DNA from: Eremophila alpestris peregrina
Lineage: Eukaryota > Chordata > Aves > Passeriformes > Alaudidae
DNA: 64,000 bases
Assembly: GCA_009792885.1 (NCBI GenBank)
Contig: WMCF01000003.1
Span: 13,857,974-13,921,973, forward strand
Direction: 5' to 3'
Shown: positions 22,801 to 37,800 of the stretch, one piece after another
Numbering within the stretch: the first letter of the stretch is position 1
How the letters are laid out: the number at the start of each line of letters is the position of its first letter
Translations under genes and position numbers: made by a program
The notes under the pieces: generated by a model
What the model was told of the DNA's origin: nothing
The model's input: only the letters and a program-made list of their open reading frames with translations
Databases searched by the model: none

Positions 22801-25800
22801 ATGTTATTGGAGTACATTAGTCTGATTCAGAGCAGCAAAAATTACTTCTGCTCCTCTTCCAATTTGCACTCCTTGAATTTCAGTGCCAGACACATTATGT
22901 TGATGCAGCCGTCAACAGCTGAGATAGTCCTGAAGTACTAGCTTTTAGCAGTACTTCAAATAATGTGAAAGGGTCTTAAAAATACCTTTAACAAGCAGAA
23001 GCAAAATCACCATGGAAACCAGAGAGAGTTATCTGAAGAAATGCATTTGCCATGCAGTCATCCAAAAAAAAAAAAAATTACTGCTCTTTGTTGATTAATT
23101 CATGGAACTCAATCCATTAGCTGGGTATGACATCCAGCTTACATTTTTGTTAACTTTAATCAGCACATAACTGAATCAAAACAAAGTCCACACTCCAGCA
23201 AAATCCTCCTCCTCACAACCTGCTGTCGTCTGTTTGCTTACTTCCCTCTAGAGCAGGGTTCCAGGAATCCAGCCGTTCTTCCTAGCAGAGAGCCTCTGTG
23301 TTCCCCACCCACACTCCCTGCATTGTCACAGGGAAGGAGCTGGCAGCCTTCTTAATGAAAAAACAAACCAGGAAGCCACAAAAAAGGTTAGAAACTAGGC
23401 TTTAGTCATTAAAATCATTCATTAAAAACTTACTGAAAAAGTCACAGTTTCTGTGAACATAATGAATTGGGAAAAAGTCTCATGTTGAAACATGAGAGTG
23501 ATTAAATGCCCAACTCTACAATACTATTTATTATTGTTTTTCAAAATATTTTCAGGAAGGTTATTTTCACAGAACTTACTCTGACAAACCACACTCCAAA
23601 CTGGAAGTGGAGTGTGGAAACATTAATTGGAAACATTTCTAGCACCCATCAAATAGTATTCTTATTAATATATATGTTTATGTATTCATATCCAGAAAGA
23701 ATATGGATATAGCACAATATATTTTGGCTTACACAGCTTGAAGAAATGTGTAAATTTTTCACAGAATCACAGACTAGTTGAGGCTGGAAGGGACCTCTGA
23801 AGATCATGTCAGCCAAACCCTGCTCAAGCATGGATAAATTCTTGCAATCTTTATAATTCTTTTTATATTAGTTTGGAGAAGTGTAGCCATGAGAGTGATG
23901 AAATAAGCTTTATAGATGAAAGAAGACCATAAAACTAAGACAAAAAGTGAACCTCCTGAAACCCAATCCAACCTTTTGTAACTCTTTTTGCCACCAACTT
24001 CAAAATTCAGTGATAAAATGACAATTGCAGTCCAGTTAAAAATAGTGGGGAAATATTTCTCATTTTATTATATAATTCTTTCAATTTCAGTTTGTGCATA
24101 TGTGCAACCAAATGTTTTATATCCAAAATGAAGTGTCTGCTGCAAATGAGCTACCTTGGAACAAGGTTTGCTGTATGCCAAGCCTTCTTTTCCCTTCATA
24201 AAACAGGTGAACTCCCTAATTTTAAGATGTTTCTCACTCCTGTTCTTAGAATTCTCATCCACACATTCCTACTTTCATCATAACTATTGATTCAGAAGCA
24301 TAATTATGTAAGAGATTTATCGGGTCAAATGAACTACACAAAGTAGGAATTTGCCCAGCACGGGGCAGTTCCCTGCAGAGTGCTTCAGCATAGATTTAAA
24401 TTATATTGGAAGCCCTTTCATTTAAGTGTGATACTTGTCTACATGGTTTCTGTTCCCAGCAGTGCATAGTTACAAGGTAGGGAAGATATTATGGAAGGAG
24501 CTAGTTCATAGCAGCTTAGTCTCACACAGTGAACAAAGATTTCCTTGCAGGAACAGGTATGTCACTGGCTTTTGTTGCAGCACCCCTTAGAATTAGTCCA
24601 AGGCCACAACCTCCCAACATAATCCACTGGCAGCTGCTACTCTGACTAGATCTGAAGATGGAGCAAAGATAGAAAACATGTATGAGGAAATTTTAGATTA
24701 TACTTACAGCAAGTATAACTTAAGTGGTATGATGGTATTTTTAATGTCAAAATCACTATGCAAAATTACCATTATTATATTTTCATCATGACTTTTTTTT
24801 TTTTTTTACTGTTGTCCTTAGTATTTGATATGTTTGTTGTCTGTAGGGAGATTCTAAAGTAACTGCATCCCACTAACGGTCTTGTATTCCCACTTGTATT
24901 TCTTTCAGATGTGCTTATTTGAAGGGAGGTAAAAAAGCATTGCACTGGTAATCTTCCAGTTCTTCATACCCCCGGCCACTTTTTCCTGCCTCACCTTTTG
25001 TATTTGCTATCCCACTGAATTGAAAGAATTTCTAGACAGGAACAATCATTTTCTCCCTTTTGATGAACTACAGTCCTTCAACAGCCATCAAGATCATTTC
25101 AGCCAATCAAGAAAACAACCAAACACACTTGTTTTGCTTAAGTACACTTGACTTTCCTGAATTCCTGGCCTCTATTTTAAAACCAATCTCCTCAAAGAAG
25201 CTGAAACTCTTCAGAATCCTTGGAACGAAAAAAATTTAGAGACTATTGCATGTGCAACTTCAAAACCATGGATTCTTCCCATGTCAGGAAAATATGGCAG
25301 CTAAGTGTAGCATTACCTTTCAAACCTAAGCTAGGAAATTGGAAAACTGAAAAAAGAATGTCCAGATGTACTGTTCTAACCATAACAGGAATATAAAGTC
25401 TTTTCAAAGTTAGTTACTTTTTGAATCACAGTGCCTAAGGGACCAGCCTTAGTACAAAAATGTAACCAAATTTTTTAAACCAAGGATTTTTCATGATCTC
25501 CACACGAGTTCCCCATGACATAGGGACCAATGTTTTGACCAATTCTACAGAGAAAGGAAATACAAGGAACAGATACAGAAGAGGTAAAAATATTGTATGC
25601 ACACATCATCAACATATGTGAAATCATTAGCAGAAGTCTGGGATCCTGAATCTCCTTTGCCAACAAAGGATCATACCTAGTGAACCCCCTGGCCACCTTA
25701 CACAAGGCTTCATGCCAGTGCCCCCCAGAGAGCAAATCTCATGTTGCCAGTGAAACATGCAAGTGAAACCAGTAATCTTTCTGAACAACTTGTCTATTCT

Positions 25801-28800
25801 TCGCCATCCCTAGCAAAAAAGGATTAGCCATTGCCCCTTTGTTTTATAAAGCACTCAAAAAAGGGCTGTTTTGAGCCTGTATTGTCATGAGAGGACTGTG
25901 TCAAGCAACAGAGTGATTTACTTGAGCAACCCTGACCACAGTGCTGAATCTAACTGCAAATAGCAGTCTTAGAGCAGGAAAGAAGCAAGTTTTAAGATTT
26001 GTTTTTAAACAACAATGCTATCTGCCTCTGTGTACCTCTTTGTTTGCAGAGAGCCTGCAGTCACTTTTTGTTGGTAACCTCCCTGTGTGAGTGCAGACAT
26101 GGCTCTTCAAATGGGCCTTTTGTGTCTGGCTTCCCACAAGCACCTGCAATTCATAGGCAGGTATGTTGGTGCCATGAAGGATGTAAGGTCACAAAGATGT
26201 GATTTCTCACATCACAGATGCTTCATTTAGAAAGCCAGCTCTAGTCCCTAATGAGGTTCTTTTCAGAGGAACCTGCAGGGCCCCTGTCATCTCTGTGTGA
26301 CCTGCCAAGGACAGATCCAGGAGGACACTGACAGTTTTGCACTTGTGAGGGCTGTGAAAAAATCGTGTTTTAGAGCAATTCCAGCATTTGGCCTGGGCTG
26401 CAAGCTGCTTCCCCATCAGAAGCTGACAGGAGCAACTTCTCACCTTCCACACTCAACCTGATGACTTGTGCTGTTCAAAGCCTTATTCTCTCCTGCCATC
26501 ACCCCTATATCCACCCTTACACAAAACGCTGCCAGACCAGAATGCAATGCAGATACAGTCTAACAATATCATGCTTATGCACAATTGTTTTTTCTGAATC
26601 CAGTACTTTTCTAGTTGTTCACTCAAGATTTTCAGACAAAACTTCTAAAAGAAGTCAGTTGCTGTGCCATATTGTAGTATAGTGGATATGTGAGTTCTAT
26701 GCAGCCTATATACCAACTGGACAATTCTAATTTTACTAAATTACTGGGTAGCTGCTTTTCCCTGGCTTACTTACTGAGGAAAAAATGAGACATATACACA
26801 ATTTAAAATAAATGACACTTAACACAAAGCAAAATTTTAAAAGCTTGTGGTAATTGCTAGTTATTCTTTTATCTTTGGAAATCAAGGCTATCTTGCGCTC
26901 TTGATTAAAAAAATCCTAACCATTAGCACCAATTTTCATCCCCCATTACAGCTGAAATTAGGGAGTTTGTAGCTGAAAGATACCACACTAACAGCTATTT
27001 CATAGAGCAGAAATTATTTCTGGACCTACCCCACAGTCCTGTGACTTTTATTTTGCTCTATACAACCAAGAAAGGTTTTACATCATTCCTGCATTAGTTT
27101 GCCAGTGCTTCCCTTTCTCCAAGTGCCAGTTTACTAGAAACAAAATTTTATTTTTTATATAGTTTTGTCATTCAACCATTCACCAGGTCACCAGCTGGGC
27201 ATATTTGTTCTTCACTTTTCAAACACAGATGTCTTCAGACAGGAATTACATATGCCTAATACACCCTGTGCAGTGGGATTAATTTATATTATATTTAGAA
27301 ACAAGCTTTTTTCCCTCCCTGCCAGCTGATTGTAATGAATAGTTCTCTCCACTCCTCCCAGCCCTGTAAATGTACTCAAGTCATACTCACAAGGAATAAG
27401 AAAGTAGATCTGGGGACTCTGACACGCATCTGAAAAACCGGGAGTTATAAAAAATCAGTATGATCCGAAATCAAATACTATTTTAAAAAAATCACATGGA
27501 AAAATATTCTATTTAGCTCCCAAAGTGTGGCATTTCTTTGAAGAAATATGAATTTATGGAACCAAATCAGATTTATCCCCTCTGTCAAACAGAAGTGTTC
27601 CCATGGCATAATTCTGGGCAGGGAAGGTGCTTCACTGTTAAGACGATGGTGGCATTTCTGGCCTGACAGAATGCAAAAAGTGGGGTTTGGTTTGATTTGG
27701 TTTTTTCTTAAAATATATAGAGGTGTGAAGTATAATTTTAGATCTTTTTGATCAAGCATTTCACTTACAGAGTCAATTGTTGACAGAGACTCTCCCCAGA
27801 TTTCTTCTCCCTTATTTTTTTACAGTCTGCCACAGAACTTAACTATTGGACTTCTGTATTATCCACTCCCAATCTGCTTCCTTTCACTTTTTTTATAACT
27901 GAATTCCCTTCTCTTTGCTCAAAATCCTCCATGCAAGACACAGTTTACAGGCCCAATCTCTGTAAGACAGCACTGTAAAACCCAGAATAACACTGGGTGT
28001 TTACACTGGGTAACTCAGTGAAATGGGCCTCGAGGTTTCAATCTTCAAATGCCTTCACAGGAAACACTGAAAAAAAATTAATATCAGTACTTAACACTTC
28101 TGTTCAATTGAAAAAAACCAGGAATAGCAACTCATTAGGACTGATGGCTTGGAATCCAGAGCAACATGCAAGTGCCCAGGGATTGACTGTAGTAAATGGA
28201 ACCAGATTAAGATACAAAAACTGGAGAAAAAATTGACATTTTTCTTGACCTTAAGAATATGATTTTTGGGGGGTTTTTTTGTTTGTTTGTTTGTTTGTTT
28301 GTGGGTGTTTTTTGTGGGGTTTTTTTTGTTTGTTTGTTTGTTTGTTTGTTTTGGTTTTTTTTTAATTCTTGGTCTGGACACTGTCTAGCAGCAAAATAAT
28401 TCTGATAGTAAGGTAAGCTGTAAAACTGCCTAACAGTCACCCCAAATACACCCCTGATATGTGGAAAGAGTTTTTAACTTTTCTTTAGCCTTCCAATAAT
28501 CCAGATGACAGCCATACTGGCAAAGGAGGAGAACATGGTCATTTTTGCTTTGAATCTCCTTTTCTTCCCTAGTGTTAGAAATACAAATAGACATCCATAT
28601 TTGAACTCCGTAAATTGCTGGACTCAGCAGAAGATAATGCACCATGAGACCTGCCATAACATTGCCAATACTTTGCTGCATGTTGTGTTGCACTAGGGCA
28701 GCAATGCATGACCTGTCATGTAGTGATGACACAAACTCCCTCATCAATCATCTGCATGCAGTATATAATTTTAAACTTGTGTTTTGCTGACAGACGCTGC

Positions 28801-31800
28801 TGAACAGAAATTCTTTGCTGGCAAATGGAATGTTTGGGCCTCTTAGCATATTAAAACTGATCAATATGAGAAAATGATAAAAAGCTCGAACAATATAAAA
28901 TTAGTTCCTAGTTTTATTTCCTGAAACTGAAAAAATATTTCATTGTCTTCCTATATATAGATGTATGTATGTATGTTTGTATGACATGATAAGGTAAATT
29001 ATGTATTATTAGCCATGTGCATGTAAAAATTAAATGATGCAGCATATAGCTAACCCTGTAAAGGACAGCAGCCTCCAGCAGAAAGGAGAGAGAGGCTCCA
29101 TATGTGCATGTCCTATCTCCTCCACCAAAGATGATACACAGAACACAGGCAGTGACTTATTTGATTGGGGTAAATCAGCAAATGGGTGCATTAATTCCAG
29201 CTTGCTGTGTTTTCCTACACACATATACAAATACATGCTCATTAGCAAAGCTTTCCATGGTTCTTGCATCTGTTCTCTGCATCCGTCTCTAAAACAACAC
29301 TTTTTGTGACACAGGCAGTAAATCCACAACTAACCAAGATGTTAGCTGCTGTGTCATTGACCTCTGCTTATTAAACATTCAACCCATTTACTGCTACAAA
29401 CCAAGGCATGTATTACTTACATTTCATCTTTTTTATTTTTACATTTCTCACACACTTTTCTCCTTTTGCTTTCCTACAAAAACTACCATGTCACACTGGT
29501 TGGGAATGCTTGGATGACACATTTATGTAATTGCTCCTCTCTTGTACTGAGTCATCCACTGTCAGCAGGTGAAAATGTTTCATATCTCTCTATGCCACAT
29601 GAAAACAAGCAGGAAGTAAAAACAATCCTGCAATTTCTCTTGACTTCAGCAGATGAAGTAGCAGCAAAAACATATGCCAAATGTCTATAGTGATTTCAGC
29701 TCTTCCATTAAGGGACTAAAATGTGTCATTAACACATGAAAACCCTTCAAGTTGTATCTCCATTGCCTGGATGCAGTATTTGCAGAAATAACTATGTGAT
29801 TAGTCTTTTTACCTTAAAAACAAACATGGACATCCTTTGTACCTTCAAGGGGAATATGAAGAGCAAGATAAGGACTGCGTATTTTAACAGTCCCTCAAAA
29901 ATCACTATGACAAATCCAAAAGGTCTTCCAAGACAGCAGAGACAAAGAAAAAGCTCTTGTTTATTTAACTAAAGGGTTTTGGCATACTTCAACTTGTGAC
30001 CTTAATACAAGAAAGAGTAGTGGATCCTTTCCTGAGCCATTTAGGGATTTGTCTGTGGAGACCTGCAACAGAAATACCAAGATCAGTGTGAATGAAATGC
30101 AAACAGAAGCAAATATGTGTGAAAGCATCAGCAGAAACAATAAATGAAGAATGCTTTATTAAAAGAATGGTAAAAGAATATCATGTATGGATAAAACAAA
30201 GATACCACTGACAGCATTTCTTAGACCACAGTAACAATTTTGCATCAGATAGAGGCAGTACAAGCCAGTTCTGCTTTTTTTTCTTGGTCAATTTAAGCTG
30301 TTGCACATGAAAGACTAAATTATTCCTTACCAAAGTGGTTTTGATAATTTTCAGATAAAACCTTTCAGAAGCGATCAAAGATTTATTTTTTCTTGACCAC
30401 GCATTATTTTTGATATGGACAACATTTCAGCTGTTTCACAGAATGGTTGGAGTTGGAAGAGACCTCTGGAGATCATCCAGTCCAACCCCCTGGTAAGGCA
30501 GGTTCACCCAGAGCAGGTTGCAGAGGATCACATCCAGACAGGTTTTGAATATCTCCAGAGAAGGAGACTCCACACTCTCTCATGGCAGAATGTTCCAGTG
30601 CTCTGTCATCCTCGAAGTAAAAGAGTTTTACCACATATTCAGATGGAATTTCCTGTGTTTCAATTTGTGCCCCTTGTCCTGTCACTGGGCACCACTAAAA
30701 AGAGTCCGGCCCCATCCTCTTGACATCTGCCCTTAAGATATTTATATGCATTGATAAAACATATCTTCTTGATTCATTTGGGAGGAAGATTACTTGAATC
30801 TTTAGATTACTTTTATTTCACCATTATACTAATTTGTATCAACAATGACCACAAAAACAACTTAATAAATACATTCACAAATGCAAATGTAAAATCACTC
30901 CATAATTAAAACAACCCAGTTGTATTGTTTGGATTTGGAATGTGTTTGGGTTATTTTATTAGAATAAGTAACTAGCCATAAAACTAGCACTGGAAATAAG
31001 CAAATCTCATCAAAAACATATGAAAAATGAATTGAAAAAGAAAAAATTAGAATTGTTTAAAGAAACCCAGCAACCAGTAGTGTATATGGTGAACAATGTC
31101 ATGTAACAAAATTATTCCCAGTTTTGTTATCAAACTGTCATTGAAGCTCCAAAAGCAAACCATCAGCATGCTCACACTGAGAATATATACTATCAATCTT
31201 AAATGTATACAAATGAATATGTATCTGAGTTGTTTTTCTCGTGTTAATTCAATCTGGATAGGACATTTTATTTAAAAAAATTATTAAGGAAAAAGCATTC
31301 CAGAAATTCTCTTCACCTAAGAGGCATTGTAATAAACCATTCAGTTGTTGAAGTGCCAATACAAGCATCAGTAATGCTTAATGAGGAGGCACTCAAAGAC
31401 CAGCACAATCCACTGTCAGAGGTCACCTTGACTCTTTCTGATTTTCCAGAGGGAGACAACCTATTGTCAGTAACTGTTAAAACAATTTGCTTCCAGATGT
31501 ATACTGGGGAAAACCACATGAGAATCACTGTGTAAAATTTCAAAGTTTAATACAAGCAAACAGAAGAAGGCTTCACTGTGATAGTAATTTTAGATTGCAT
31601 CAGTGTAATAATCTCTCATATTTTGTAAATTATATAAATACAGCAGGAAAAATAGCCACCTGTGTTCCAAAAGGTCTTCAGTAAGATGCTTTAATTTTAG
31701 CAAACTAGCATATGGATTTCTTTTAGATTCTGTTGAAATTATCCCCCTTTTTTTTTTTTAAATTTAACAAGGTATTTATTACCGACAGACTGCAACACTC

Positions 31801-34800
31801 TAGTGCTTTCCTAGAAAAATATTCTGCCCAGGAAACCATGACAACCCTTTGCCCTGTCCTGACAACCCACTCCTATGTACAGAGAAACCAGAATGCTCCA
31901 TATCCATGATCCATTTGCATCTTTGTGCTAGTACTGCGACAGTGACACAACCTTCAAAAGCTTTAATTTATGGGAACTGCATTTAGAAGCAACCTCTTTT
32001 CTAAGAGCACAGTAAAGGAAGACTTCAGCAGGCAAGTAACAAACTTGAAATTTAAACAGTGTGTGATCTAGACTGAAAGTAAAGAAAGAAAAAACAAAGA
32101 GCCCACAGTGTTCTATTGAGAGTCTACAGTTGCCTCCAGAGCCTACTTAATTAAAAATTAACTTCAGAAATGAGCACTACCACGCTGTAAAAAAAATCAC
32201 TGCATCAGAACTCAAAGGCATTGTTAAACCCTGACTCATTCAACCATCACTTGTCTAAGCTACTCAACAAAACCCAGTGGAACGTGCACACTGAGGAGAG
32301 CAAGGCATCCCAACCTGCACCCTCCAGCAGAACTTACATGACTTTCCTAATTCCTCTAAAATTATTCTTAGTGGAGATTATTAATTTCTGTGTTCATGCC
32401 TCACTGTTCCAACAGCAATCAATCAAAAACTACTTGTATTTCAAGGATGGAGAAGTTAATTTACCATTTAAAGCATTATTGGCAAAATATGCTAATAGGG
32501 ATGGAACTGGCAATTACAATGGTTATATAAATTTTTCAGAAAGCATCTAGTGTATGCATCAATCAAAAAAAAGTATTGAACTATTAATGTTTGAATATAC
32601 ATTACTGGTTTTAAAGTCTTGATTAATAACCTACTTATAATAGTCTTAATCTGACTGTACAGAGTGGTTAGACTAAACAATGCATCCATTATTTCATATC
32701 TAATTCACATGTCTGAGGGTTTAGATTTTTTTGTTTATGGGTTTTTGGTTTGGTTTTCGGTTTGGTTGGTTTTTTTAATAAAAGTAGCTCTTCCAGATCA
32801 AACACTTGGCTAGTGATTTCTAGCACAGGAGGCACTACAATATGATGACAGTGATTGAGCTTTATTTTTTTGCAATGTTTTGAAACCACAGACCACAGAT
32901 GTGCCTGCCTGGGTACAGAAAGCTCCTTACATGCATTAATAGAAGCCACTACTCTCTCAAGGCTGATGTGACTTGATAATGGTATTCTGCAAAGGAAATG
33001 GAAATTAAAAGTAAATTTTATATTGACATACACTGAGAGAATTGGGGAATGAACCAATGGACTATTTTCATTTTTTGGAAATGAGCAATTTAATTGGGAA
33101 GCATTTTTATATATCCTATTTTTGCCATCCCACTGATCCCAGGCTGCCCAATGTATCAAGTAGTTGTAAAATATTTCATAACTAGCTGTGCTTTGCTGAC
33201 ATGATAGTGTCTCTGTTGGAAATGCAAGATTTACATTATCAGTTTTCATTTATTTTAGGAAACATTAAACCATCACAAAATGCAAAACTGAGACCTGAAT
33301 CCACTTTTGATCCCTGAAACAAGCCACTGTCAATGAATTTGGTTGTCCCAATACTTATTTGGAGGAACATGATCATAAAGCTACACCTTACTTGCCCTCC
33401 CAACCATGCTAAGCCTGTGACACAAGTCCTAACAGGAAAGCAGGACTTGCAGCTCATCTCTGATCCCCTTTGTCCTGCTATGGACAACAGAATGAAGAGA
33501 AGATGGACAGTTTTCCTCTGCTCTTCCATCAGGTTAATAAATCCAAGTAATGCAACCCATAAAAGAGAGAGGCAGGTGTTTTTCTTTGGAATACAAAATG
33601 GAGAGGAAAAGGGAGAGAGGAAGAGACTTCCTGCATGTATATCACACATGGCAAGCCCAAATTCTGCTGGGAATATTGAAAGAGTGTTAGCTTCCCAGAG
33701 ACACAAAGTCAGAGGCTGATCTGTATTATTCTGATCACCATTTTTTATTCCCTCTGCAGCAAAGGACCTAAGCAAGCTGCTAGCAGACACTTCATGTATC
33801 AGCAGCTCATTCCTTACATCACCCAACGTGTCCCCAGTGTGATCAGCACTGACAGACTCCAGTGTTCCTCTCCACAGCCTGCCAGAGGAATCAGAAGGCA
33901 TTGCCTGGTTAAATTCCATTTCCTTCAAACATCACATTCAGATGAATGATGTACATTGATAGTACAATTACCAGATTTCCACTGCTCTGAAAAAATATAA
34001 GAACTGTCATTCAATGCAACTGGCACCGAAATTACTCCCTTCCTCTATTCTAATTTATGCTTACCAACTTTTTTACCAATTCTACATTGCTAAGAAACAG
34101 GACAAATGTTGAAAAAGAGATGCACAGCTCTGCCTCTTTGTCCACATATATAGGGTAATTTTAGGGGTTTTTTATTTCTAAGCAGACTTTATGATATTTA
34201 AAAACATGAAGATTTACAAAGTCTGCTTTTCATGCTGTGTCTGTTGGCTACAAAAGATACTAGCAGGTAATTATTTTTTCTTTAAATCCACAAACTTTAA
34301 TGTTTGGGAACATTATTAATTCAAATTACCTATTAATTTTACACTTTCACCCTATTTGAATTGTCCATGGCTGTTTGGGTTTTAAAATGCATTTTCAATG
34401 CGTATTACTAAAGCTATATGGAAGTGCTCTTCAGGTGAGGTCTTTACATCTTTTCTGAGTATGAAGCAGAAGGAAACAAATCTCAAGTTACCATTTCAGC
34501 ACAACAAACAAGAATCATTGCTCTGCCAAGTAAGAAGAGGCAAGGATGGTATGGGAGGCAATATTATTAAACCAGCTAAAAAGCTGGAGGAAGAGAGAAA
34601 GAAAATCTTTCAGGCTGAAGATACACCACTCTTGGACATGAGACTTGTTGAGTACTCTTTGATTTGTATTGTTTTTTACACAAGCTTTTTTATCTGAGTT
34701 AGTACAAACCTAGTAGGATATTTCTTACATTTACTGAAATGCAAGCAAACAAAATGCAAAATAAAGCACATTTATGACACATGTGAATACTAAGTAATCT

Positions 34801-37800
34801 TCAAAGCTAAGTTTTGTGACTCTAACGATGCTGTCTTTGAGACAAATATTGCATTAACACTGCAATGTGTACACAGCTCAGATGCTCACATGGATGGAAT
34901 AACAGTACTTCGCTTTTTTCATAGACACTTTTCAGCATATTTACCTAAGAACCTTTACTTATGTGCATTTAAACTTAATTTAATCTATTTGGATTGTCAT
35001 TGCACACATAATCACACAGCCTGCACTCAGAGTAGGTGGAGGTAACACTCCAGTGTAATTGGGTTTTTTTGGTACCAATGGCAGGATCATCAAGAGTTCT
35101 CTGTTTTGCTTTCTGTGGACAAAACTGATTTATACTTCTGTGATCTTTAGCAAAAAATAAAAAACAACAGTAAAAAACTCACAGAGGAACATACAAAAAT
35201 CAAACATGTTACAGAAATCTCCCATATTTCTCACTCTGCACCATACAAAATAGAATCTTGCATTATTTACTAGGCCAAGAGAGGTTTAGTTCTAATCATG
35301 TTAACTAAATTAAGGAAGGATAAGACACTGAAAATAAAGTAATTTGATTAAAGGCAACCTCTTTTTACTCAGGCAAAGTTAAAAGTTTACAGATTTACAG
35401 CTTTAACCTGTTTTTCTAAGGAACAAAATTTCATTTACCTTGAAAAACCTATATAAAATACAGAAATATGTTTTATCAGTACCAGAATGGCAGAGCAACG
35501 TTCCTCTTTTTTAGAAGCTTTGTGGCACACCAAACTTGGATAATCTGTTGTAATGAAAAAATGTTACAAAATGAGCCCTCTCAGTACTGCAACAATGCCA
35601 CAAAGACTCGATTTAGCAATAAACAGCCATGAGGAGTCTGAATGCTCATTTCTTAAGCACAAATGTTATTTGTGAATTCACACTTTTGAAGGCAAAGGAT
35701 GATAAGCATTTGAGCATATTTCCACTCTATGTTGAGTCCACACAGATGGGAGAGAGCAGTTCTGGAGCAGTCACTGCTCCAGACATGGCACCGAGCTTCC
35801 TGACACCTACTCCTTTGGGCAAGGAAAACCAAAGCATGCTCCCTAAAAACTACCTAACACTACTAGTCTGAGACTCCTATTACATGCTGCTGTCACAGTA
35901 GTTACCATGCCAAAAACAACTGATTAAAAAAAATTAAAAAAAAAAGAAATCTCTGATTGCACTTGGTAGGTTTAGCAACAGAACAGTCAAAAGGCTACAG
36001 GAAAAAGGAGATGCAAGAAAACTCTTTGGTGTGCCTGCTGTCTTCTCCACATACCAAGGTAATTTTGTGCAACTCACCTTCATATCTGCAGTCAGATTTC
36101 AGTCTCTATTCCAGTTCTTTACAGGCTTTGCAACCAAGTTAAAAAAAGCACAGAATTAATTTTTTTTATTGCATGGTCCTGTGATGATCTCAGTTTATAA
36201 TCAATCTTAGGGAACCCCTAAGCAGCAGCAAATTGTTTAAAAGACTTTCTATGTCATGGCAGTGACTTTCCATGTCAGGGCATTCCACGCAGTGGTAGTA
36301 TCTGATTAATCAGAATAACTAAAAGCACTCAACAACCAGCAGGGATTTTCTAATTAAGACTCTTCCAGTGTAGTGAATCATCTTTCAAATAAAAATTTAT
36401 TATAAGAATAACTTGAGCGAAACACGATAGAAGTGTGTAGAAAGGAGAGGGAGGATGTGGGTGTGAGGAGGGGGGGTTTCTAAAATCAAAAGTATATGAA
36501 TATTTCTAGAGTTTCCAAAGGTACAACCGGGCCGTTGTCTACAATGAGACACCACAAATAGGAGTACTGAGATCACAGTATTCCCTAAGAAGCCATGTTA
36601 CCTTTGGAAGTCACTTATGGTCCAATTTTGCAAAAGCAGAGGGTGATTCCTTGGGTGACATCCCAAGCCTGATACTCAGCAGATGGTGACCATCCATCTG
36701 TATGGCTTCTCAGGACAGACAGCCAAAACTCACTCATCATTTCAAACTATTTCAGCTGTATGAATCTCTATGCACATCACAACCATTGCTCCTTCTGCTA
36801 TCTTCACATACTCTAGCTTCTTTTTCCTTTGCTCTGTGGACTTTAGTATCTCTTGTCTTCTACTGAATGTGTTTTAAAAAACAAATAAAATGAAATGATG
36901 TCTTTGCATTCCTGTTACAGAGGTTTGTTAACAGTCAGAAAAATTTTAGTGTGGTGGCAATTTATTACTTTTTACAAATTAAACTGCAGACACAGAATAT
37001 TGAATATTGAATAGAATACTTAGCCAAATCTCGTATGACCACTAGAGAACTGCAGTGGATGAAAATAAGGATAACAGGTAGCAATTTTTATAAGTGAAGT
37101 AAAAGAACATTCTGTACTCCACTATTGAATTCTGCAGCTTTTTCTGTAAGTATAATAGTAATTCTGCTTATCTGTACATGATGTTCCTTGTAGTGTTCCC
37201 ATTTTCTATTAATGCATCAATGTTTGTGCGGAGTGGGCAAAATAAGCCTCTATCTTTTAAAATATGGGCTGAGAAAAAACATGGACATGTCAGAGAACAG
37301 TGTATGTGGCAACATCCCCCTATGATTAGCACTCATATACACTGTATTATTGAACATATATAGGTAGTTTTCCCAGACTTAACTTAGGCAAGATGGAGAC
37401 ACAGTGTATCAATTAACAAAAGGATGGATGCTGTGTCCAGCCATCACAGGGTATCTGTGCACCCCAAACAAAATAGGATGAATGCTTATCTCTCTGTGGA
37501 GGGAATACATGTAGCAAACAAAGGGCAATCAAACAGGGCAGGTGGCACAGCTGTTTTGCCCAGGAAAGGCAGGAGCAGGGGGAAGGCCAAGCAAGGCTGG
37601 TGACTTTGGGACTGGCCTGTTTCCTGTGGTGGCCATGTGCTTTGGGGAAGTGGGAGTTTGGTGAGGCTGCTCTGAGCGTTTGCCAAGCAACCACATCTTC
37701 ATTCACTGCTAAGCACCTTGCAAAGCCACCATCCTGCAGTACAGTAGGGGGACAGCATTCTTGGTCACTGAAGCAAAAAGACAAGCTAAACTAATAAAAC

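Noticed and set aside
28091..28381. Lys/Asn/Thr/Gln-rich open frames
   Set aside because: Produced by the (GTTT)n microsatellite read on the minus strand.
36289..36302. GCAGTGGTAGTATC, resembling the 5' end of U4 snRNA
   Set aside because: Similarity stops after about 15 bases and the rest of U4 is absent; chance match.
37413..37784. 123-codon minus-strand open frame
   Set aside because: Locally GC-rich intron sequence with no recognisable domain and no splice sites flanking it.
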